From the NCBI GenBank assembly GCA_030867875.1, contig JAOWCC010001634.1, forward strand, positions 56,965,860 to 57,029,859: DNA of 64,000 bases, written 5' to 3'. The notes beneath the pieces are model-generated. The model saw nothing but the letters and a program-made list of their open reading frames with translations. It made no database searches and was not told the origin of the DNA. The translations under genes and the position numbers were made by a program. This DNA is from Actinernus sp. WN-2022. Lineage: Eukaryota; Cnidaria; Anthozoa; Actiniaria; Actinernidae. Shown here one piece after another: positions 1 to 11,411 of this stretch (the stretch's first letter is position 1; every line of letters starts with the position of its first letter).

Positions 1-689
1 GAGAAGTACCGGTTCCGCGAACATTTGCCCATCTACACGAGAAATATCTTGAAACGGTACTGAGGATAAAATGTAGGTGGAACGGCAAGGGTTGTTTAGA
101 CGAGAATATTTCCGAGACCGGACATGGTTGAGCCCATGATAATGTTGAGATCACTGTCATTCGTATGCGTCGCACATGACGCTCGTAAAATAAAATCGGC
201 GATTGACGAAACGGTTAAGGCTGTTGTCTTGTTTTCTTTTAAGAAGGAAATCAGTTCTACTTTGAAGTTGCATGAAAAAAAAAAGATATAAAGCTTAGAA
301 AAAAAAAACTCGTTAGGAGTTAGTCAGTAAGTTAAGTTAGTTAGTTAAGTTTGCGTCCTTTTCCTTCTTTTTAATTTTGTTGCCCTTCCCGTTTATCGTC
401 CGCCATATTGCGAAAAAGTCGAGCTTAAATGCGCATGCGGACAGAAGTAAACAACTGAGGACAAAACAGTGCAAGGCTCAGAAAAAAGCAATGGAACGGG
501 TACGTAAACGTTTACAAAAACTGAAAATACGGGTACCGAACCCAGTTTTATCCGTTCCGTTCCGTTTCGGGACCATAGGCGCCTATAGTCCCAGAACGGG
601 TAAAATTGGAACGGGTAAAAGTAGGGAACGGATCGTTTATACGAATGAAATTATCCGAACCGTTCTACTTTTTATCCGAGCCGTGCCAT
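1..689. other. no gene recognised
   Basis: AT-rich sequence with short A-runs near 270-310. Open frames here lack family resemblance until about 690, where similarity to a Penelope-like endonuclease begins. I see no splice-supported exon. Confidence 0.4.
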
Positions 690-940
690 TTTTTCTGTCG
701 TGTAAACGGGCCTTCAAAGACAGATTCAACGAACACAGACGGATCAGTTGACAAACCTAACATTAAGTCTAAACCCTCCACTGTTGCAGAACATTTTCTT
801 TCTAACCCTAACCATTCCAAAACTAACATGCAACTCATTCCCTTAGAACGTAACTTATGCATTCCTCACGAGATTCGTAAAGCCAGAGAATCCTACCTTA
901 TGGACAAGGCCTCATGGCATCAATAGACGTGATGAAACCT
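690..940 (+). pseudogene. Penelope-like retroelement, C-terminal GIY-YIG-type endonuclease remnant
   Basis: Two overlapping frames read as one conserved C-terminus after a single frameshift near 730-755. The first gives FKDRFNEHRR. The second gives KPSTVAEHFLSNPNHSKTNM, then IPLE, then EIRKARESYLMDKA. This order (DRFxEHRR, then xHFxxPxHS, then RKARExxLIDKA) is what I know from the GIY-YIG endonuclease tail of Penelope-like and related invertebrate retroelements. The reverse transcriptase is not present upstream, so this is a 5'-truncated, frameshifted copy. The downstream AT-rich stretch to about 1140 is probably its 3' region. The family is reasonably sure; the exact clade is not. Confidence 0.6.
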
Positions 941-1260
941 AGCTCACTTTCACCTCATTTTCTACACATTTATTCACATACCGGTATGTTTTATTTATCA
1001 TTATTATTTTTATATAAATTTTTATTAGCTTTTTTTTGCATGCCACCGGTTGAATTATATTTTTCCCGCCGCCACAACAATTACGACCCGTTTCGTTCAT
1101 TAGTATCACGTTTTATTTTTTGCTTTGACAGCTAAGTATAAAATACAAATGTTTATCTTTATATTTTGCCCTTTGACAATTTCCTCCGGCATTTCCCCCG
1201 AATTTCAAGCGAAATCTTTCGTGGCGTGAGTCAATAGTTTAGATAGCTGATAATAGTCGG

Positions 1261-1437
1261 GTGTTTATAAAACGAAGACACCCTTTATTTCGTTCTATCA
1301 TCCTGTAAAATCACGAAACATCACTTCACAACTGCTAAGGAGACCAATTAGTGATAAACTGTAATTCAGGGTCTTCGTTTTATAGTTTCCCCCCCCCCCC
1401 CAAAAAAAAAAAAAAAAAAAAAAAAACGAAGACCCTC
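1261..1437. repeat. inverted repeat with C13-A25 homopolymer junction
   Basis: A 17-18 base motif (TTATAAAACGAAGAC, 1265-1283) recurs inverted near 1369-1386 and again partially after the homopolymers. 1389-1401 is thirteen C followed directly by twenty-five A (1402-1426). It looks like the end of a decayed mobile element. The homopolymers are also places where assembly length is unreliable. Confidence 0.5.
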
Positions 1438-1439
1438 TC

Positions 1440-4400
1440 CAAATCCCTTGTAATTTGCTATACGCCAGATTTTTCTGCGGTTCCGATACTTTAAATGGAG
1501 ATGCCTGCGGAGGAGGCTTAACTTATTTTAATGATTGAGGACTCGTATGTCATTTCAGCCGAGAAAATCAGACGGCTCTCAGACAGGCGTCTAGTTTTCT
1601 CGAGGCTATTATTTTAACCATACTAAAACTTCTTAACCATAATTTGGCTGGTTTCAAAAGGACTTTCAAATGGGATCTTAATTTTAATTAAGAATGAAAA
1701 GTCCGAAGACTACAGCAAAACTGATATACAACGTAAAATTCTAACACAAATCACTACGGTTAGCTTGGCCTGACACGAAAAGCGCTCGGACTAGATTGCA
1801 GCCATAGACAGCTGTTTCGTTCTTATTATAACTCGTCAGTATGGCATAGCAAACAGTACGCGGGCTTCGGTGCTACTGCACTACCGACCCGGACTGCGCT
1901 AAGAAGCATCTAGTTACGAGCTCACAGAAAGGCTTGGTGCTAGACCACCCTACATGCTGAGCAATAGAATCTTGTGGTATCCCAATCAAAGAGAGTGTGG
2001 ATGGACAGCCTGAACGCAGACTATGCGTCGTTTCGCCCTTGTCAACATCAATAGCATGAAGGTGCAATTTTAGCCTATCACAGCCGAGACGATGAAAGGG
2101 TCTTCTCTCGCACTCTTAACCTTGGTATTACGGAACAAAAACCCGATTGTAAGATTAACATATACATATACATATACATATACATATTGTCGTATAACGC
2201 TGCAGTTCTTTACAGACCTTTACAGGACAAACGACTTCATTATCGTGACAACGACGAATTGTGAAAGTATTATGGGTATCCCCTCGCAAAGTATTTCCGA
2301 ATGTATGATTGAATAAGATGCCTGAAAAATCGGGGGAAAATAAGGCTTCTCTAGAGAGTGTTGTACCTAGGTCTGAAGAACGATCCCCTGAAAAGAAATC
2401 TATATATGCTGAAAAAACGGAGATCACGGCTGAAAATATACAAGGAAATAAGAGAGAGTTCTGGACCCGGGGTTTCTGGGGTACGCAACTGCGTAAGAAT
2501 GCGTACCAACAGTCTCTAATTTGTCCATAAATAAAGGAATCGCCTTCTTAGGACAGACCCTAGCCTTAGATTGTTCCTCTTTTATGGCTTTAAGATAGTC
2601 TTTTATAGAATGGTGAGAAACAGGATTCCCCGTACTGTCGTCCCAGTCCCCCCACCGAGTCCTGCCTGGATAAAGATAAGCTAAGATAGACCTATGTTTT
2701 CCAATATAATATTATCTACTGTGCCTGCTGCAAGCCTCATAGGGCATAACATTTAGCAGGCTAAGCTATTCCAGCTTTGGCACAACTGAACTGGTGTACC
2801 TTGGTACGCCCAGTCTTGTCTTTCCAAACTAGATATAGTAATATGTCCGATGACGTTGCGGAAGAAAGTGACTTGGGTGTAGGAAACGAGGCTATACATA
2901 GAAAGTCTGTTAATTCCTGGTGCGTTGCGAGTTGAATCGCGATGTTGCTCGTATTACCACCCACTCGAGCAACTTGCCGCGCAACACATTTTCGTGTTAC
3001 AAGTTGCGGTCGTAAGCATGCCGGAATCCGGCGCTGTGGTTTGCTAATGGCTTGTACTAATTGTTTGTTGAAACAAGATGGCGCCTGTTGTACGAGCAAC
3101 AAAACCAACTTCTACTGCACAGGCAGCCCAAGCTTATCTTATGGCTCAATCGCTAATAGTTTGTATTCATTTCTTATCGTAGAAAAATAAAGGTAATAAA
3201 ATAATGTTTTGCAATAAATGTACCTTGTGTGTCCTTTTCTTATGTCCTTGGGCCTACCTTATTCTCCGTTTCTCATCGGTGAGGTTTTCAAATTTTGGGT
3301 CGGTCGGTCGGAGGAAAAAATAAAGTAGGGAAAACAAACGTCAGGCGTCTGGAACTAGCAAGGTGTGGTCTCTCAGCAATCATAGCCGTGGAGGTCTGGA
3401 ACTGACAAGGCGTGCTAAAACAACATGGATGACGAAAATATGCAACAACTATCGACGTTGTTGTCCGAGTACGGGCCGGTGAGAAATCGAACAACTTTTA
3501 ATGTACCAAGAGTTATGTGCGACTTACCGTCGAGCATGACCTTCCAGGAGTCTGTACGTTTGCATTCCTGTCTTCACCCTTTCCCCTCGATCCCTCGGGT
3601 CGGTCAGACGACGAGAAACGGAAAATTAAATAGGGATGGCCTTGAGTATATTCTCTGCTATTTTGGTCTAGTTTGGATCGGTTTTAGAGGGTTTTGATTT
3701 TCGAGATCTCGGCGCCATAATGAAATCATTTAATTATAGAGAGAGATCCTGGTTTTGGAGCTATTTTTAATTGCCTTCTAAAACAAATAAAATGATTCCT
3801 AACTTCTTCTTACCCTCGAATCTAAATTAAGTAACATCTAATCTGCGACTGGTAACTGTTTGGAGTGATATTATGTTAAGATTTCGACATGGCAAAATTG
3901 AATTTGCTTGCGCGGGTTGAAGTGCATTTTTACAAGGCGTTATTGGTTTAGGAGCCACCAAGCAAAGAAAAACAGCTGGGTCAGTTAGCTTTCGAAGAGT
4001 TCACAATTTCCTTTTCTTTTATATATTTTAATATTCATAATATGATAGGTATATAAGGACCGAATCATTTAAATTCTTTCTCTCGCTTGCTGGACAGCCA
4101 CAAGTCAGCCAGACTTTAGTTTTGATTTAAATTATTATTAAAGTATTGTTCATCATTCGTTTCAGTTTATTTAGTGTTTGGCTTTAGCCCTCGATCGCAG
4201 CCTTGTACGCTTGCATTCGGTCGAGGAGTACGATTCCAGAATTTCTTTCCCACGTGGTTTTATTCTGGTTTTTCGTATCGGGCAACGTATTAGTTATTAT
4301 AAATATTATATAGAACTAACTATGGTCGTTCTATATTACTTGTAATTTTAGATTGACTGTTTGATTATAAAGGTGTAAAGCTAAATCTCTCATTCGCTTT

Positions 4401-4580
4401 GTGTGCGGATTATTATTTAATTTCTTGATTTTCTAATTCTCACATGATGTGATGTCTATGGTATTGGTTGTACAGCCATCCATTCAGATGGATTCATTCA
4501 AGCCATGTTATATATATATTTGTTGATATTATAATTTTGTAACATTTAACTATTACGTACTTATTAGTATTTACTGTAAG
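1440..4580. other. intergenic stretch, no confident gene
   Basis: Both strands were read. Frames are short and unlike known families. The only structured items are a (TATACA)n microsatellite near 2157-2187, a short inverted motif GTTGCTCGTA/TACGAGCAAC (2944 and 3090), and one possible first exon at 3425-3478 (described under findings). Confidence 0.4.
2157..2187. repeat. (TATACA)n microsatellite
   Basis: About five tandem copies of a six-base ACATAT/TATACA unit. It generates a meaningless repetitive peptide in two frames. Confidence 0.8.
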
Positions 4581-4678
4581 TAGTAGTGAGGGATGGAATT
4601 AGCCGTTTTTTTTGTGGTGGTATCTCATTAACGTGTAGTGGTAGGTATGACGTCACGGTTCTATTGTCTTGGACTCAT

Positions 4679-4794
4679 GGAATAAAGTGGTGGGCTCATG
4701 AATAAAGTGCGGCGCGCTCATGAATAAAGTGGTGGGCTCATGAATAAAGTGGTGGGCTCATGAATAAAGTGGTGGGCTCGTGAATAAAATGGGG
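4679..4794. repeat. tandem array of about 20-bp GAATAAAGTGGTGGGCTCAT units
   Basis: About six near-identical units with small substitutions. The same unit recurs in the same orientation at 7851-7960 and inverted at 10147-10233. Each unit contains AATAAA, so the array is a string of polyadenylation-signal hexamers in this orientation. Confidence 0.85.
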
Positions 4795-5699
4795 GTGAAT
4801 AAATTATCTTTTGTCTGGGGCTGATGAATAAAGTGTGGTGGAATATGATGACGGCATAGAAGGCGGAGAATTTCAATTTCAGCTGCACAGCATAACCCCT
4901 ACAGAACTCCTAAAATGTCTTTATTATTTTCCTTACAGCTATTACCATCGCTATCACTCGTAACGTAATTCTGAGATCAGAATATTTATAAACCTTTAAG
5001 CTAAATCCACAATGACTCATTAGAGCAACTTTGCTATTGTCCTTAGGGATTAACGATAACTGAAGGGCCATCAGAACAGTTTGATAGAAACAATAGCCCT
5101 ATTGTTTTGAGGAAAACTCTTGAGATGCAAATTCTTCTCTAAAACTGAACTATAATTACCATACGAATAAAAACAAATCCACCAGATAAATTAAACAAAG
5201 TTTATTCAATTTCAAAAGCACCTATTGACAGTTTGTTTTCCTTAGTCTCGCAGAGTTGATAACTTTCTTATTTCTCAGTTCTTGGGTTGATATAATGTAC
5301 CGTGTTATATATATATACGTTACAAGATTACACTGATTTATATTTCATTGATGTTTTTCCTGTTGACAAATGCTACAGACAGTTGTGTTTTTACCGAGGA
5401 GAGGAAAATTAATGACCTAGGTAGTCTAGTCTAGTCTAAAAACTATACTTCAGCTATCATTTTCTAGTCTAGTCTAGAAATTGTTAACCTAGGTAGTCTA
5501 GTCTAAAAACTATACTTTAGCTATCATTTTCTAATCTAGTCTAGAAATTGTATTCTTTTCTAATCTAGTCGTTCTAGACTACAAAGTATGTAGTCTAGAA
5601 ACTCACAACACTCACAACATCCGATGCCCACAAGCCCTGAACGCCCGAAGCCCTGAACGCCCGCCAACGCCCGCCGCCCGCCAACGCCCGCCGCCCGTC

Positions 5700-5885
5700 A
5701 ACGCCCGCCTCCTCCCTCCTTCTCACGCCTCCTCCCTCCTCCTCCTCCCTCCTCCTCCTCCTCCTCACGCCTCCTCCCTCCTCCCTCCTCCTCCTCCTCA
5801 CGCCTCCTCCCTCCTCCTCGCGCCTCCTCCCTCCTCCCTCCTCCTCCTCCTCCTCCTCACGCCTCCTCCCTCCTCCTCCTCCCTC
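5700..5885. repeat. polypyrimidine (CTC)n tract
   Basis: Nearly pure C/T on the plus strand, dominated by CTCCTC with CACG interruptions. Long mirror-symmetric purine/pyrimidine runs can form triplex DNA; that is general knowledge and not shown here. The proline- and arginine-like peptides it encodes are artefacts. Confidence 0.85.
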
Positions 5886-5934
5886 ATCGCTACCCCAAGA
5901 CGTCCTTATGTTACAGAAAATATCTGGCTTGTGC

Positions 5935-7177
5935 TTGACATGTTCACATAAACTTTCTTATGCTTACGCTGCTGTCGCTAGTGAAAACCAACCTATTTAT
6001 TATTGCCTATATCTTAAGAGCTGTAGACGGCGGATCGCTGTTATCCTAGTGTTATTAGATCTGTCTGCAGCGTTTGACACGGTATACCACACTCTATTAT
6101 TACATAGGTTAACTAGCAGGTTTAGTGTAAAGGGCATGGCACTGTCTTGGTTTTATTCATATCTCACCAATACTGAAAGCAGTTCGTTAAAGTGCGGGAG
6201 GGGATGTCTTCAAGTCGCGATCTTTTATGTGGAGTACTCCAGTTCGGTATTAGGCCCAATGCTCTATTTGCTATATACCTCTTCTCTTGGGGATATTGCC
6301 AGGCATCATGGTATGCTTTTTCATTTTTATGCTGATGATATGCAAATTTATTTGTCCTTCGAGTCAATATCAGTTTTACAGAAGGACGCCGCTGTAAGCA
6401 ACATCCAGGCATGCATTAGTGATATTAACAGGTGGATGTTAATCAACAAACTAAAGCTTAATAATGATAAGACCAGAGGTTCTAGTTATTAATGGGAAAC
6501 ACCGTCCACGCCCAGACTTAGATTTCCTGTTAGTTGGAAATGAGCGCGTCACACCATCAGCTCATGCTCGAAATCTGGGCATTATATTTGTCAACTCTAT
6601 GTCATTAGAACGTCAGGTTCCTGCTATTTGTAAGGGTGCTTTTTTCCATATTAGGAATATTGCTAGAATTAAGAAGTACTTATCGGAAGGTAGTATATCC
6701 TAGTTCAAAATCCTAGTTCATGCTTTTGTTACTTGTAAGCTAGACACTTCGAGACACTGGAAACTCGCTCCTAAGTGGACTTCCGGGTTACTTAATTAAG
6801 AAACTACAGTCAGTTCAAAATTGCGCCGCTCGCCTTATTGTTGGTGGTGGAAAGTACGATCATATTTCACCTGTTCTTCAGCGTCTCCACTGGCTACCCG
6901 TAGAAAAACGAATAACTTACGAATAATATTACTTCTTACATATAAAGTTCTAAATAATCTGGCTCCTACCTATATTCGTAATATGGTAGAGTACTATACT
7001 CCTCCTCGTAATCTTAGGTCTGCCAATAAGTTCCTTCTGAAGGTTCCTACAGCCTAAAGAGCTATGGAGAAAGGGCTTTTTCTGTTATTGCCCCAAAACT
7101 GTGGAATTTGTTGCCACTTACTATTAAGTTATGCCCCTCGGTGAGAGTCTTCAAAGCTAAGTTAAAAGCATATTTAT
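5935..7177 (+). pseudogene. CR1/L2-like non-LTR retrotransposon, reverse transcriptase remnant
   Basis: The 5938-6490 frame carries reverse-transcriptase motif A as DLSAAFDTVYHTLLLHRL and motif C as FYADDMQIY (near 6325-6345), with the expected GPMLYLLYTSSLGDI between them. The frame then breaks. Continuation is found in shifted frames at 6490-6703, 6821-7057 (NNLAPTYIRNM, LRSANKFLL) and 7040-7177 (SYGERAFSVIAPKLWN, FKAKLKAYLFNSF), the usual C-terminus of this LINE group. At least three frameshifts or stops make it dead. The 5' end (endonuclease) is missing and the copy abuts foldback sequence on the left and a piggyBac-like MITE on the right. Confidence 0.85.
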
Positions 7178-7846
7178 TTAACTCTTTCGGGTCCAATCGT
7201 GTGTGAGCTCAATTGGTGAAATCCTGAGTGCTAACTCAACCCTCCCCCCTCAGTTCAAGTTTGGCTAGCCCGGGGCAGTTAAATACTGCTGGCCTTTTAA
7301 GCCGAGGGCTCAAACTTTCTCCACAATGCCATTCGGGTGAATTCTACGAACTGGTTGACGGTAGGTATTGCAACTTCTGTAGGGTTTCCAATGAAATGTG
7401 CTCTAATTTTGGAGGAAAATGCCACTGTCAGAGAGCTTGAGGACATCATTAAGTCTGAGGATGACTGAAAAGTACTTGGTTTGCTTTTAGTAGGCCTTGT
7501 GAGGGGATTTCACAGGGTTTTTCCGTTGTGTTTGTGCTTTCAGACACAGGAAAACATTATTCAATGAAATCCTTGAAATCCTGCAGTTGGCAGTCTTTTA
7601 CCCCTGCTCAACCTATTAAGATGTGTTTTTATCACTTTAAAGCAACGGCTTGAGTCCAAATCACCGCTCTTGGTTCCAAGTGCGAATGGGAAGGGTGTTT
7701 TGAGCCGATTTTTAGCTCTTTAAAATTCGTGAAAATCGAAGAAACGAAACAATTGCCAAAACAAATGAGCTTTTCTCCATAGTGAAAGAGTCGAGCGATC
7801 CCTGTTATAGCTCTGACTTTGAAGCCATACATCCCTTCACATAATA
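7178..7846. mobile_element. piggyBac-like MITE, truncated copy
   Basis: It begins TTAACTCTTTCGGGTCC at a TTAA and matches, inverted, most of the intact copy at 30689-31684 (shared blocks: GAGCTCAATTGGTGAAATCC, the GGGCTCAAACTTTCTCC block, and GAGCGATCCCTGTTATAGCTC). Alignment stops at 7846, where foldback sequence begins, so its far end and second TTAA were lost. Confidence 0.7.
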
Positions 7847-8639
7847 TCGCATGAATAAAGTGGTGGGCTCATGAATAAAGTGGTGAGCTCATGAATAAAG
7901 TGGTGAGCTCATGAATAAAGTGGTGAGCTCATGAATAAAGTGGTGGGCTCATGAATAAAAGGGGGTGAATAAATTATCTATTGTCTGGAAATTGAAGTGG
8001 AATCTCATTAAATGAAGTGGAATCTCATTATCTATTGTTCCTTTGGATAAGGTCATCGATCTATTCGGGCATGTTTGGGCAAAGCCTATTGTTTGGAGCA
8101 GCTATAAAACCAGGAGCAATCGGCCCTGAATACATTCGAAGTTGAATGAAAAAAGTAATAAATATCTCGCAATATCTAAACCCCTTTGTAGCGTAAATAG
8201 TAAAAACAAACTACTCGTGATAGGCTCTAAACTGTCTTTATTATTTTCCTTTACAGTTAATAACTCATAAGATAATTGTATACAAAATCCACTGTGAGAA
8301 ATGTTGCTATTGTCCTTAGGGATTAACGATAACTGAAGAGCCTATTGTTTGGAGGAAAACTCTTGTGATACAAATTCTTCTCTAAAACTGAACTATAATT
8401 ACCATACGAATATAAACAAACCACCAGATAATTAAACAAAGTTTATTCAATCTCAAAAACACCAATTTTTAAAACAGTTCGTTTTCCTTATCCTCGCGGA
8501 GTTGATAACTTTCTTATTTCTCAGTTCTTGGGTTGATATAATGTACCGTGTTACAAGATTACACTGATTTATGTTTCATTGATTTTTTTCTTGTTGACAA
8601 ATGCTACAGACAGTTGTGTTTTTACCGAGGAGAGGAAAA

Positions 8640-8835
8640 TTAATGACCTATAGGTAGTCTGGTCTAGTCTAAAAACTATACTTCAGCTATCATTTTCTAG
8701 TCTAGTCTAGAAATTGTTAACCTAGGTAGTCTAGTCTAAAAACTCTACTTTAGCTATCATTTTCTAATCTAGTCTATAAATTGTATTCTTTTCTAGTCTA
8801 GTCGTTCTAGACTACAAAGTATCTAGTCTAGAAAC
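8640..8835. repeat. TCTAG-rich block (left arm)
   Basis: Many overlapping TAGTCTAGTC/CTAGACTA motifs in clusters separated by AAAAACTATACTTxAGCTATC. The same block occurs at 5420-5600 and inverted at 9290-9480. Confidence 0.8.
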
Positions 8836-9060
8836 TCACAACACTCACAACATCCGATGCCCACAAGCCCTGAACGCCCGCCGCCCGTCAACGCCCGTCA
8901 ACGGGCGCCTCCTCCGCCTCCTCCTCCTCCTCCTCCTCCTCCCTCCTCCTCCTCCTCCCGCCTCCTCCTCCTCCTCCCTCATCGCTACCCCAAGGCTTCC
9001 TTATGCTATACTTTCGGTTGTCCAGATATTTTCTGTAACATAAGGAAGCTTTGGGGTAGC

Positions 9061-9225
9061 GATGAGGGAGGAGGAGGAGGAGGCGGGAGGAGGAGGAGGA
9101 GGGAGGAGGAGGAGGAGGGAGGAGGAGGAGGAGGGAGGAGGAGGAGGAGGGAGGAGGAGGGAGGAGGAGGAGAAGGAGGGAGGAGGAGGAGGAGGGAGGA
9201 GGAGAAGGAGGAGGAGGCGGGCGTT
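9061..9225. repeat. polypurine (GAG/GGA)n tract
   Basis: Nearly pure A/G on the plus strand and the mirror of the CTC tract at 8905-8985 across the palindrome hinge. It is longer than its partner, so the triplet tract has expanded or contracted independently of the rest of the arm. Confidence 0.85.
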
Positions 9226-10235
9226 GACGGGCGTTGACGTCCGTTGACGGGCGGCGGGCGTTGACGGGCTTGTGGGCAACGGGTGTTGTTAGTTTCTAGA
9301 CTAGATACTTTGTAGTCTAGAACGACTAGACTAGAAAATAATAAAATTTCTAGACTAGATTAGAAAATGATAGCTAAAGTAGAGTTTTTAGACTAGACTA
9401 CCAAGGTTAACAATTTCTAGACTAGACTAGAAAATGATAGCTGAAGTATAGTTTTTAGACTAGACCAGACTACCTAGGTCATTAATTTTCCTCTCCTCGG
9501 TAAAAACACAACTGTCTGTAGCATTTGTCAACAAGAAAAAAATCAATGAAACATAAATCAGTGTAATCTTGTAACACGGTACATTATATCAACCCAAGAA
9601 CTGAGAAATAAGAAAGTTATCAACTCCGCGAGGATAAGGAAAACGAACTGTTTTAAAAATTCGTGTTTTTGAGATTGAATAAACTTTGTTTAATTATCTG
9701 GTGGTTTGTTTATATTCGTATGGTAATTATAGTTCAGTTTTAGAGAAGAATTTGCATCACAAGAGTTTTCCTCCAAACAATAGGCCCTTCAGTTATCGCT
9801 AATCCCTAAGAACAATAGCAGAGTTGATCTAATGAACCATACCGGATTTTGTATACAATTATCTTATGAGTTATTAACTGTAAAGGAAAATAATAAAGAC
9901 AGTTTAGAGCCTATCACGAGTAGTTTGTTCTTACTATTTACGCTACAAAGGGGTTTAGATATTGCGAGATATTTATTACTTTTTTTCATTCAACTTCGAA
10001 TGTATTCAGGGCCGATTGCTCCTGGTTTTATAGCTGCTCCAAACAATAGGCTTTGCCCAAACATGTCCGAATAGATCGATGACCTCATCCAAAGGAACAA
10101 TAGATAATGAGATTCCACTTCAATTTCCAGACAATAGATAATTTATTCACCCCCTTTTATTCATGAGCCCACCACTTTATTCATGAGCTCACCACTTTAT
10201 TCATGAGCTCACCACTTTATTCATGAGCTCACCAG

Positions 10236-11124
10236 AGGCTAACCATCCTCCCATTTAACTGATGTTTTAATAATCCATCTTTTCTTATATATATATATTA
10301 GCAAATTGTGAAATAAAATACCTTTTGACTTGATGCTGCTGTATGTGTGTTGATTTAGTGCGCGCTCATAATACAGCTCGGGTTTCCTGTGGCTCAGGAT
10401 TGTTTACATATAGCTCGGGCTTCCTGTGGCTCATCTCGCCAACTACATAAAAATACACAAGGCAGGCAACTAAATTCATCGCCGACAAGCGAGACGCGCG
10501 AGAATTTTGCCGAAAAACGAAAACTTCCAGGTTCCTGCTATTTCTCTAACATTCAAAATGTCCATTTCTTCGCAGGGGACTCTAGACGGGAGATCATTCG
10601 ACAGTTTGATTACTGAAAATTGTTGAATGTGATGACCGTTATAAATCCTTATGATGGCTCATATCTGTCCCGATCATAGGGAGAAAAAAAAACGACGAAA
10701 ATCTGGACTAGTTTGACGGTTTCTAAAGCTTTTGCGAGTGTGTACCACTCGATATCGCCGTGAATTACCAACAAAAACTTAGCTCATTTACTGTTCTTCA
10801 AAATTTAGAATGTTAGAGAGGGAGCAGGAACCTGGAAGTTTACGTTTTTCGGCAAAATTCTCGCGCGTCTCGCTTGTCGGCGATGAATTTAGTTGCCTGC
10901 CTTGTGTATTTTTATGTAGTTGGCGAGATGAGCCACAGGAAGCCCGAGCTATATGAAAACAATCCTGAGCCACAGGAAACCCGAGCTGTATTATGAGCGC
11001 GCACTAAATCAACACACATACAGCAGAATCAAGTCAAAAGGTATTTTATTTCACAATTTGCTAAGAAATGATGGATTATTAAAACATCAGTGACAAATAC
11101 ACAAAATGGGAGGATGGTTAGCCT
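10236..11124. mobile_element. second nested palindromic element, arms about 325 bp
   Basis: The left arm 10236-10559 starts AGGCTAACCATCCTCCCATTT and ends at CTAACATTCAAAAT. The right arm 10800-11124 is its inverted copy. Spacer 10560-10799 is unrelated. Both arms encode the same short peptide (HIARASCGSSRQLHK) in opposite orientation, which reflects the duplication and is not evidence of a gene. It sits just inside the right part of the composite foldback region. Confidence 0.85.
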
Positions 11125-11411
11125 GTGAGCTCACCACTTTATTCATGAGCCCCAGACAACAGATAATGAGAAACCACCGCACTTTATTCATGAGTCTAAG
11201 ACAATGAACCGTGACGTCATTGAATTAATGAGCGCGCCTTAAAAATTAGCATAGCGCCTAAAAAAAACGGCTAATTCGGTCCCTCTCCTACTACTCACCG
11301 GGCCCTAGCACAAACCGTGTATGACACAAAAATATGCTAGAACGCCATGAACTACATATATTCACCTATTCCTAGACCTTCCACGTAATTGTATTCCTGC
11401 AAAAGGCCCAT

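Larger units (their letters stand above)
4679..5927 (+). repeat. foldback module, first copy (single arm)
   Basis: In order it carries the 20-bp tandem array, an AT-rich middle shared with 8200-8660, TCTAG-rich blocks (5420-5600), a pyrimidine CTC tract (5700-5885) and the junction CGCTACCCCAAGxCxTCCTTATG ending at 5910. The loop that follows (TTACAGAAAATATCTGG, 5911-5927) is in the opposite orientation to the loop of the complete palindrome at 9006-9038. The second arm is absent; LINE sequence begins directly afterwards. Confidence 0.75.
7851..10233. mobile_element. long palindromic foldback element, arms about 1.16 and 1.20 kb, 33-bp loop
   Basis: The left arm (7851-9005) and right arm (9039-10233) are near-identical inverted copies. 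In order outward-in they hold the GAATAAAGTGG array, an AT-rich middle, TCTAG blocks, CTC/GAG tracts and TACCCCAAxGCTTCCTTATG at the hinge. The hinge loop is 9006-9038. Differences between arms are few, apart from the length of the GAG tract. There is no coding frame other than artefacts of the triplet tracts. Confidence 0.9.
4581..11298. mobile_element. composite foldback element bounded by inverted ends
   Basis: The left boundary AGTAGTGAGGGATGGAATTAGCCGTTTTTTT-like sequence (4583-4612) recurs inverted at 11261-11297, where GAATTAGCCG and the following T-run are conserved. Just inside both ends lie matching GACGTCACGGTT and TTGTCTTxGACTCATG motifs (about 4650-4680 and 11185-11220). Inside are one direct and one inverted copy of a 1.2-kb module, a LINE remnant, a truncated piggyBac-like MITE and a second nested palindrome. 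No transposase frame is visible, so it is non-autonomous. Its class (Foldback, MULE or other) cannot be set from the sequence alone. Confidence 0.65.

Noticed and set aside
8857..9279. Long frames on both strands giving Pro/Ser/Leu-rich or Gly/Arg/Glu-rich peptides
   Set aside because: They are translations of the CTC/GAG triplet tracts; all three frames on both strands stay open for the same reason.
10389..10973. Two matching short genes (HIARASCGSSRQLHK)
   Set aside because: The match comes from the inverted repeat arms; no start context, splice site or family resemblance.
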